Source: Novosphingobium sp. CF614 (GTDB lineage: Bacteria; Pseudomonadota; Alphaproteobacteria; Sphingomonadales; Sphingomonadaceae). Taken from it: DNA of 64,000 nt. Below are positions 58,959-64,000 of this stretch, piece after piece. The translations under genes and the position numbers were made by a program. Location of the stretch: NCBI RefSeq assembly GCF_900113255.1, contig NZ_FOOR01000001.1, positions 310,001 to 374,000 on the forward strand, given 5' to 3'. Under the pieces are notes generated by a model that worked only from the letters and a program-made list of their open reading frames with translations, had not been told where the DNA came from and searched no databases. Positions within the stretch are counted from its first letter, which is position 1. Each line of letters opens with the position of its first letter.

Positions 58959-58983
58959 AACGGGCCGGCCCGGCAAGTGTTCC
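58959..58983 (-). promoter_or_regulatory. EcfG-type (general stress response) promoter
   Basis: On the minus strand GGAAC (58979-58983) and CGTT (58959-58962) are separated by exactly 16 nt, which is the consensus of EcfG sigma-factor promoters in alphaproteobacteria. Transcription would start about 30 nt upstream of the DUF2171 ATG. Both elements match fully. Confidence 0.75.
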
Positions 58984-59137
58984 GGGGCTGGTCTCAGCCC
59001 GGGCACGGTTCGTGGAAGTTGATCGACATCATACCATTTGCGACAAATTCCGGCTTGAGCGGGCGCCGTGGATGCGCTTGCGTTGCGTGCACGTGTCACG
59101 CCCGCCCGCCGGGCTTTCGGGAAACGGATTTCGACAA

Positions 59138-59521
59138 ATGCGCAAATGGCACCGCTGGCTTTCGATCTTCTTCGGTATCTTCATGCTCTGGATCGCCGTC
59201 ACCGGCGTGCTGAGCCAGGTCGCGGCGCTGTGGCCCGCCGGCGAGGCCGGGCAGGCCGTCGCCGCCGCCCCGCCGCCGGGCTTCGCCTGCCCCGAAGGCT
59301 GGCGCTGCATGCCCCCGCGCGCGGAGGGCGGGATGCGATCGCTGGTGGGGCTGTTCCACCATCTCCATTCGGGCGAGAGCTTTGGTCCCATCGGCACGGT
59401 GATCTCGGTGCTTTCGGGTCTGGCGCTGATCTTCTTCTCGATCTCCGGGCTCTGGCTCTACGTTCAGATGTGGCGCTTCCGCAAGGATCGCAGCCTGGCG
59501 CCGCGCTGGTTCTGGAAATGA
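59138..59521 (+). CDS. PepSY-associated membrane protein (small)
   Basis: This 127-residue protein has an N-terminal MRKWHRWLSIFFGIFMLWIA helix, a 45-residue periplasmic loop with two Cys (CPEGWRCMPP) and a C-terminal helix FGPIGTVISVLSGLALIFFS followed by WLYVQMWRFRKD. The HRWLSIFFG...ISGLWLY arrangement is the PepSY-associated TM family pattern, often near iron or copper uptake genes. Here it stands alone. The ATG at 59138 starts the membrane domain cleanly, and upstream in-frame codons have no family match. Confidence 0.75.
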   Translation: MRKWHRWLSIFFGIFMLWIAVTGVLSQVAALWPAGEAGQAVAAAPPPGFACPEGWRCMPPRAEGGMRSLVGLFHHLHSGESFGPIGTVISVLSGLALIFFSISGLWLYVQMWRFRKDRSLAPRWFWK

Positions 59522-59807
59522 CCTGAACGGCGGCTGGAACCGCCCTCGCCTCCCCTCCGTACCCCTGTTGTCCCCCCTCTGGCCCCCTCGGCCGGGGCAT
59601 GCTCGCGGCCGCGCGCCGCCGCGATAACCGCAATTGCTCCCCACCCCTTGCGTCCCCATATCCACCGGGCCGCAAGATATGCCCTCACACGCCTGTGGAT
59701 GGTTGCACGGGGGTCACTGCTCTTGCGCCCGAATTTGGTTATCGTGAGGTTTCGCATCCAGAATCCTCGCGGTCGCGGATGCATCGCAATTCCTGCCGGA
59801 GCCGCCC
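59522..59807. promoter_or_regulatory. nrdB upstream region with two DnaA-box-like sites
   Basis: The 286 bp before nrdB contain no gene. ATATCCACC at 59659-59667 and TGTGGATGG at 59694-59702 each match the DnaA box (TTATCCACA or its complement) at 7 of 9 positions, in opposite orientation about 35 bp apart. Ribonucleotide reductase genes are DnaA-linked in some bacteria. No clear NrdR box pair was found. The sites are imperfect, so this is tentative. Confidence 0.35.
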
Positions 59808-60869
59808 ATGCCTCTTCTCGAAGCCCGCAAGACCTACAAGCCCTTCGAATATCCCTGGGCCTACGACTTCTGGAAACGCCAGCAGCAAGTCCACTGGCTG
59901 CCGGAGGAAGTGCCGCTGGGCGAGGATTGTCGCGACTGGGCGCAGAAGATCAGCGAGCACGAACGCAACCTGCTCACCCAGATCTTCCGCTTCTTCACCC
60001 AGGCCGACGTGGAAGTGCAGGACTGCTACCACGACAAGTACGCCCGCGTGTTCAAGCCGACCGAGATCAAGATGATGCTGACCGCCTTCTCCAACATGGA
60101 GACGGTGCACATCGCCGCCTACAGCCACCTCCTCGACACCATCGGCATGCCCGAAAGCGAATATGGCATGTTCCTGGAATACGAGGAGCTGAAGGCCAAG
60201 CATGACTACATGCATACCTTCGGCGTCGATACGGACGAGGACATCGCCCGCACCCTGGCGATGTTCGGCGGCTTCACCGAAGGGCTGCAACTGTTCGCCA
60301 GCTTCGCCATGCTGATGAACTTCCCGCGCTTCAACAAGATGAAAGGCATGGGCCAGATCGTCAGCTGGTCGGTCCGCGACGAATCGCTGCACTGCGAAGG
60401 CATCACCAAGCTGTTCCACACTTTCGTGAAGGAGCGCGGCTGCCTGACCAAGGCGGTGAAGGAAGACATCATCGACTGCTGCCAGAAGACGGTGCGCCTG
60501 GAAGACGCGTTCATCGACCTCGCGTTCGAGATGGGTCCGGTGCCCGGCATGAGCGCCAAGGACATCAAGAAGTACATCCGTTACATCGCCGACTGGCGCC
60601 TGGGCCAGCTCGGCCTGCCCGCGATCTTCATGATCGAGGAACATCCCCTGCCCTGGCTGACCCCGCTCCTGAACGGCGTGGAGCACGCGAACTTCTTCGA
60701 AACCCGCGCGACGGAATACTCCAAGGGCGCCACCCGCGGCGACTGGAACACGGTGTGGACGAACTTCGACCAGCGCCGCAAGGCCAAGGCCAACGACGTC
60801 GACGAGGTGGACGACGGAAGCGAGCCGGACATGTTCGGCGGTGCCGGCGGGGCGCAGGCGGCGGAGTGA
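59808..60869 (+). CDS. nrdB: Ribonucleoside-diphosphate reductase small subunit (class Ia)
   Basis: This 353-residue R2 protein holds the diiron-tyrosyl centre that generates the radical for dNTP synthesis. The ligand motif ETVH at 98-101 and radical Tyr105 (HIAAYSHLLDTIG) are present, as are NLLTQIFRFFTQADVEVQDC and SVRDESLHCEGITKLFH with the second ligand set. The C-terminus is acidic and tails off with Ala/Gly, used for NrdA docking. nrdA is not in the window. A GGAG Shine-Dalgarno lies 9 nt before the ATG. Confidence 0.96.
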   Translation: MPLLEARKTYKPFEYPWAYDFWKRQQQVHWLPEEVPLGEDCRDWAQKISEHERNLLTQIFRFFTQADVEVQDCYHDKYARVFKPTEIKMMLTAFSNMETVHIAAYSHLLDTIGMPESEYGMFLEYEELKAKHDYMHTFGVDTDEDIARTLAMFGGFTEGLQLFASFAMLMNFPRFNKMKGMGQIVSWSVRDESLHCEGITKLFHTFVKERGCLTKAVKEDIIDCCQKTVRLEDAFIDLAFEMGPVPGMSAKDIKKYIRYIADWRLGQLGLPAIFMIEEHPLPWLTPLLNGVEHANFFETRATEYSKGATRGDWNTVWTNFDQRRKAKANDVDEVDDGSEPDMFGGAGGAQAAE

Positions 60870-60986
60870 CCCAGGCTTGCCCCGCGAAGCCGTGATACTC
60901 CCGATGCCGGGCCGGATACCGCGGGCGTGGAGAAGTGATGTATCCGGACCCCAGGAACGGAACGAAGTTTCAAACAAGCAATAGGG

Positions 60987-62138
60987 TCAACGCGCGGGCC
61001 AGGTCCATCGGAAGTGACAATCGTCATCGCTATGAACGCGTGTCTCGCCGCAGTCTTTTTCCAAACGGAAAGTTCGGGTGGCCCTGTTGTCGGCAAGGGC
61101 GGCGACCAGCCGTTCGCTATGGGACACCACCACGATCCGGCAGCTTTCCGACGCCTTGGTCAGAAGCCTGGCAAGGGGATCGAGCAGGGAGGGATGCAGG
61201 CTTGACTCCGGCTCGTTCAGGATAAGTATCTCGGGCTTGCTCGGCGCCAGCAATGCCGCGCACAGCATGATGTAGCGCAAGGTTCCATCGGACAACTCGC
61301 TGGCACGAAGCGGACGAAGCAGCCCGCGTTGCTGCATGGTGACACTACCATCTTCACCGCTGCCGACCCACGATCCTGGAAAAGCATCCCCGATCGCCTC
61401 TTCGAAAGCCTGGGCATCACCCATGATCCGGATGGTTGTTATCGCCGCCATCAGATCGGAACCGTCGTTGGCCAACGCCGGCGTATATGTAAGAATGTGA
61501 GGGCGCCGTGCAGGCGCATCCATGTCGGTTCGCAGGCTGTCGTAGAACCTCCAGTTGCGCATGCGTTCACGCATGAGGAGCATTTCCAGCCCATCTTCGC
61601 GATCGGATGAATGAGTGACCATGCTGTCGAAGGGGCGCAGGTCCTCCAGGCCGGTCCGCCATTCGCCGGTCGATATTCGGCGAAGGCGCACCATCTTGCC
61701 GCGACGCTCCGCAAACAGGTTCGATCGGCCCAGAAGGCCTCCGTTCCACATGGCTTCCACCTTGATCTCGGGATCGAGCCCGAAGGCAGAGCCGGGAGAC
61801 GGCAATCCCAGATCGATCGCATAGCCCAGATCATCACCGGCGAAACCGAGGCGGAGGCTGACGCGACTGGACCTGACGGTGCCCTGGATGGGCGTTCTGC
61901 CGGTCCGCATGTCATGGCTGATGCGTTCGGGGCCGGCCCACAGCGTCGAATGCAGGCCGCCTTCCTTGGCCAACGAGTTGACCAGACGCCCCTGCGCGAC
62001 ATCGGCCAGGAGATGCAGGGCGCGATAGATGCTGGATTTTCCAGTGCCATTGGCACCCGTGATTATCGTCAGCGCGCCAAGCGGCAGCCTGATATCCCGC
62101 AGCGAGCGATATCCGGATATGGCCAGTTGCGAAATCAA
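60987..62138 (-). CDS. OLD/RecF-like AAA ATPase (TTG start)
   Basis: This 383-residue P-loop protein has MISQLAISGYRSLRDIRLPL, Walker A GANGTGKSS at about 29-37, an ABC-type signature (ELSDGTLRYIMLCAALL), Walker B ILILNEPESSLHPSLLDPLA and VVVSHSERLVAALADN. This is the SMC/RecF/OLD core with no TOPRIM nuclease attached and no partner gene beside it. Its function is unknown; relatives act in DNA repair or phage defence. The start is TTG at 62138, preceded by a strong GGAGGAG (62146-62152) at 7 nt. Confidence 0.85.
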   Translation of the reverse strand: MISQLAISGYRSLRDIRLPLGALTIITGANGTGKSSIYRALHLLADVAQGRLVNSLAKEGGLHSTLWAGPERISHDMRTGRTPIQGTVRSSRVSLRLGFAGDDLGYAIDLGLPSPGSAFGLDPEIKVEAMWNGGLLGRSNLFAERRGKMVRLRRISTGEWRTGLEDLRPFDSMVTHSSDREDGLEMLLMRERMRNWRFYDSLRTDMDAPARRPHILTYTPALANDGSDLMAAITTIRIMGDAQAFEEAIGDAFPGSWVGSGEDGSVTMQQRGLLRPLRASELSDGTLRYIMLCAALLAPSKPEILILNEPESSLHPSLLDPLARLLTKASESCRIVVVSHSERLVAALADNRATRTFRLEKDCGETRVHSDDDCHFRWTWPAR

Positions 62139-62677
62139 GGACGAACTCCTCCGTTCAGATTCATGGATGTGTGCTTGCCTTTTCCTCGTACCAAGTCTCT
62201 TGAAGGGAGACTCGTTTTTCCCTTTCGTCGCCGCGAGGCGGCAAAGGAAAAGGAAACGACGTTTCGATCGATGAGGTCTGGTATCGGCTTCGCGCCTGAA
62301 CGGGCAGGTGTCCGCTTGTTCCAGGGCAGCGCGCGCATAGTTCGCGTTTTCATCGCCCCCGGCGAAAAACGGTACAGGCGCCGATATCGTGGATCATGCT
62401 GCCGGCAATCATGATGATGATGGTGTGGGCGGTGCGCTGAAATCACGCCGCCAGGCGGACGAATCCCACGACAATGTCGCGCCCGGATGGCCCGTGGCGC
62501 CACGCCTCATCGGTGGCATCTTGTCGCCGCCCATATGCTTCAACTCCGGTCCGGATACCTGGCCAGCATGCCGTACAAACCGGCCCGGGAACACCCGCGA
62601 TCATGGATCATGACGGCTGCGGGCCGGCCCAGCGTTTATATTGGCCCCGTTTATATTGGTCCCGTGGAGCGGCACGG
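62139..62677. other. Non-coding stretch upstream of the ATPase gene
   Basis: These 539 bp hold no convincing gene on either strand. Short ORFs in it have no start signals or recognisable motifs. The only structures are the ATPase Shine-Dalgarno at the left end and a 15-bp tandem duplication near the right end. It presumably contains the ATPase promoter, but no clear -35/-10 could be assigned. Confidence 0.5.
62634..62663. repeat. 15-bp tandem duplication after the L7/L12-like gene
   Basis: GTTTATATTGGCCCC (62634-62648) is followed at once by GTTTATATTGGTCCC (62649-62663), with a single mismatch. It lies 15 nt beyond the stop codon of the minus-strand gene at 62678. Confidence 0.85.
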
Positions 62678-62950
62678 TCAGCGACGCTCCATCGATTCCA
62701 CGGCTTCCTTGGACTCCTGCAAGCCCATGCCGGTCGCCTCGCGCAGAAGTTTGATGGCGTCGATCTTGTGGCCGGAAGCGATCGCCGTTTCGATCTCCGC
62801 CCGTATGGAGGGGCCGAGCTGGTCGAAGGCGCGCGTCGGCCCGGCGAGGGGGCGCGGGCCGGACAAGTCGCGTCCGCCATAGCTGCGGCCGGCCACCCAG
62901 CCCAGCGCGAAGACCATCAGGGCGCCCAGCACGATCACCGCCCAGCTCAT
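62678..62950 (-). CDS. Membrane protein with ribosomal L7/L12-like C-terminal domain
   Basis: This 90-residue protein starts with one transmembrane helix (SWAVIVLGALMVFALGWVAG). It ends with a module SGHKIDAIKLLREATGMGLQ-ESKEAVE that matches the factor-binding half of ribosomal protein L7/L12. It is not the ribosomal protein because the stalk dimerisation domain is missing and a membrane anchor is present. Function is unknown. Its ATG overlaps the stop of a 36-codon ORF (ATGA), implying coupled expression. Confidence 0.82.
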   Translation of the reverse strand: MSWAVIVLGALMVFALGWVAGRSYGGRDLSGPRPLAGPTRAFDQLGPSIRAEIETAIASGHKIDAIKLLREATGMGLQESKEAVESMERR

Positions 62951-63057
62951 CGGCGCAGTTCCCGCGCCCTGACGCCCCGCATCTGCGCGAAGCCACCCTT
63001 GGGCAGGTCAAGCGCGAGCTGGAAGCGGAAAGGCCGCGCGCTGGATTCAGAAGACAT
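62947..63057 (-). CDS. Small 36-aa leader ORF coupled to the L7/L12-like gene
   Basis: This ORF begins MSSESSARPFRFQLALDLPK and ends FAQMRGVRARELRR. A GGAGA Shine-Dalgarno lies about 8 nt before its ATG at 63057, and its stop overlaps the next ATG by 4 nt. Such placement points to a real short peptide or a translational leader. I recognise no family. A longer in-frame ORF reaching 63129 has no ribosome binding signal. Confidence 0.5.
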   Translation of the reverse strand: MSSESSARPFRFQLALDLPKGGFAQMRGVRARELRR

Positions 63058-63693
63058 TCCGATTCTCCCCAGGTTCGCACATGCAGCATAGCATGGAACG
63101 GAGAAAAGCCCCCATGAACCTATGTTCACGCCCGCGTCTTTTCATTTCGCACCCCCCTGAACGGATACTGCGAACGGACTTGCCGCGCACGGTGCGCCCC
63201 GAACCGCCGTCCCCTGGGGGGGGAGAGGGGACGGCGGCCGGCGCAGCATTGCGGCTGCGCCTGGGGGCGGGGCGATGGTCGGGGCGGGCGGGAAAATTGC
63301 CGGCGGCGCCATTCGCAAATTCATGTCGCGTTCGGAAAGTTCGATCAGCCGCCCGCCATCGGCGAGCATTCCGTCCACCATTCGCAAATCCTCCGGACAG
63401 TCAATCAAACTACCGGCATTTTGAACTTGGACAAGTTAAAATAGGTTAGCCCGTTTCCAGGCGAAATCGATTGACTCGATACTTCTGTGGATAAAGCACA
63501 AGTGCATGAATGACTACATAATTCTGGGCTCACCACAACTTCGCGAGGATGATTAGTCATGTTAGCTACAATACCAGATAACACCGATCGCGTTATGTGG
63601 TTCCAGCACCCGGGCATGATCGAACAGATCCGCCCCCAATGGCGCGGATCAGACGTGGTTCATGCAAGATCGGCCGAATTAAGATCCGCGGTA
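63058..63693. other. Intergenic region with an AT-rich part and one DnaA box
   Basis: No gene could be supported in these 636 bp. The left half is GC-rich, repetitive and partly palindromic. The segment 63410-63600 is notably AT-rich and contains TGTGGATAA at 63486-63494, a perfect DnaA box on the minus strand, plus a GACTC site. A single box does not make an origin. A minus-strand ORF at 63142-63408 (88 codons) is Pro-rich and judged non-coding. Confidence 0.5.
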
Positions 63694-64000
63694 TCAGATC
63701 GTCCAGGACCCCGGATTGGGCATCGGCAAGTGCTTTTGGGCATTGAGCAGGCTCAGCACGCTGCGCACGATCACCAGGATCGCCACGGCGGCGATCAGCA
63801 GGAACCCGATCAGCACGATCATCAGCAGCATTCCCGCGACGGTGCCGGCAATGGCGATCCAGAAGCTGTTGATGTGATACTGGTAATGCGAGACTTCCCA
63901 GTCCGCCCTGGGATCGCCGCGCCAGACGAAGGCGAGCACGACGCCGATGATGCCGGTCAGCCCGCCCGTTACATAGGAGGCGAGGTAGAGCAGACTGATA
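63694..64000 (-). CDS. DUF4870-family membrane protein (cut by right edge)
   Basis: The visible 100 or so residues are a small polytopic membrane protein. Helix pairs include LASYVTGGLTGIIGVVLAFV and SFWIAIAGTVAGMLLMIVLI, and the end is VLSLLNAQKHLPMPNPGSW. The layout with H-x-YQYHINSFW between helices is the DUF4870 pattern. The reading frame continues beyond 64000 without a start in view; an internal Met at 63939 is not the real start. Function is unknown. Confidence 0.8.
   Translation of the reverse strand, partial: ISLLYLASYVTGGLTGIIGVVLAFVWRGDPRADWEVSHYQYHINSFWIAIAGTVAGMLLMIVLIGFLLIAAVAILVIVRSVLSLLNAQKHLPMPNPGSWTI

Noticed and set aside
63142..63408. 88-codon minus-strand ORF
   Set aside because: Pro-rich, lies in repetitive GC-rich intergenic DNA, and has no ribosome binding site or motif. 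Kept only as a possible remnant.
63559..64000. Plus-strand ORF open to the right edge, starting MLATIPDNTDRV
   Set aside because: Most of it is the antisense of the DUF4870 membrane protein, with His/Gln-rich shadow composition.
1..64000. tRNA, rRNA or tmRNA genes
   Set aside because: No cloverleaf or rRNA-like sequence was recognised when reading intergenic stretches; a covariance-model scan could not be run.

Overview
The window is a high-GC alphaproteobacterial chromosome segment. It is most likely from a sphingomonad (Novosphingobium/Sphingobium-like; inference). Support: sigma-54/FlbD-type control of a fli operon, a GapR (DUF2312) gene, a GGAAC-N16-CGTT promoter of the alphaproteobacterial general stress sigma factor EcfG, a PEP-CTERM-like protein, and the ruvC/yebC neighbourhood. 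No rRNA, tRNA, CRISPR array, integrase or transposase was seen.

Region 1 (1-17284) is flagellar. The 5' end of a flagellin gene (minus strand) is divergent from a FlbD/FleQ-like sigma-54 activator. It is followed by fliE-F-G-H-I-J-K-L-M-N-O-P-Q-R-flhB, then fliD, fliS and a FixJ/LuxR-type regulator. Most neighbours overlap or nearly touch. Two candidate sigma-54 promoters (before fliK and before the LuxR-type gene), operator-like repeats between flagellin and flbD, and a long 30-bp inverted repeat between fliI and fliJ stand out.

Region 2 (17424-20270) has three minus-strand genes: a small unknown protein, a class I/II aminotransferase and a CitE/HpcH-type CoA-ester lyase.

Region 3 (20797-51587) is the highlight: an apparently complete extracellular contractile injection system (eCIS, Afp/PVC-like) of 19 co-directional genes, nearly all overlapping by about 4 nt. 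The order is sheath, tube, zinc-ribbon baseplate chaperone-like protein, disordered protein, DUF4255 cap-type protein, AAA+ ATPase, a 77-aa protein, a giant 2477-aa DUF4157 protein, a DUF4157-OmpA fusion, Gp7-type tube initiator, a short baseplate protein, gpD-like hub, gpV-like spike, PAAR-like tip, gp25, two gpJ-like wedge proteins, an enlarged gpI-like protein and a 1165-aa DUF6519/beta-helix protein. It is preceded by a comparatively AT-rich leader of about 500 bp. I recognise no classical toxin and no tape-measure gene. The giant protein is the prime candidate for a novel cargo, loader or ruler.

Region 4 (51588-64000) is mostly housekeeping: a Ser-rich PEP-CTERM-like surface protein, ruvB, ruvA, a GT-C glycosyltransferase inserted between ruvA and ruvC, ruvC, yebC, a GNAT acetyltransferase, gapR, a DUF2171 stress protein with an EcfG promoter, a PepSY membrane protein, nrdB, an orphan OLD/RecF-like ATPase, a membrane protein with an L7/L12-like C-terminus and a 36-aa leader ORF, and a DUF4870 membrane protein cut by the right edge.
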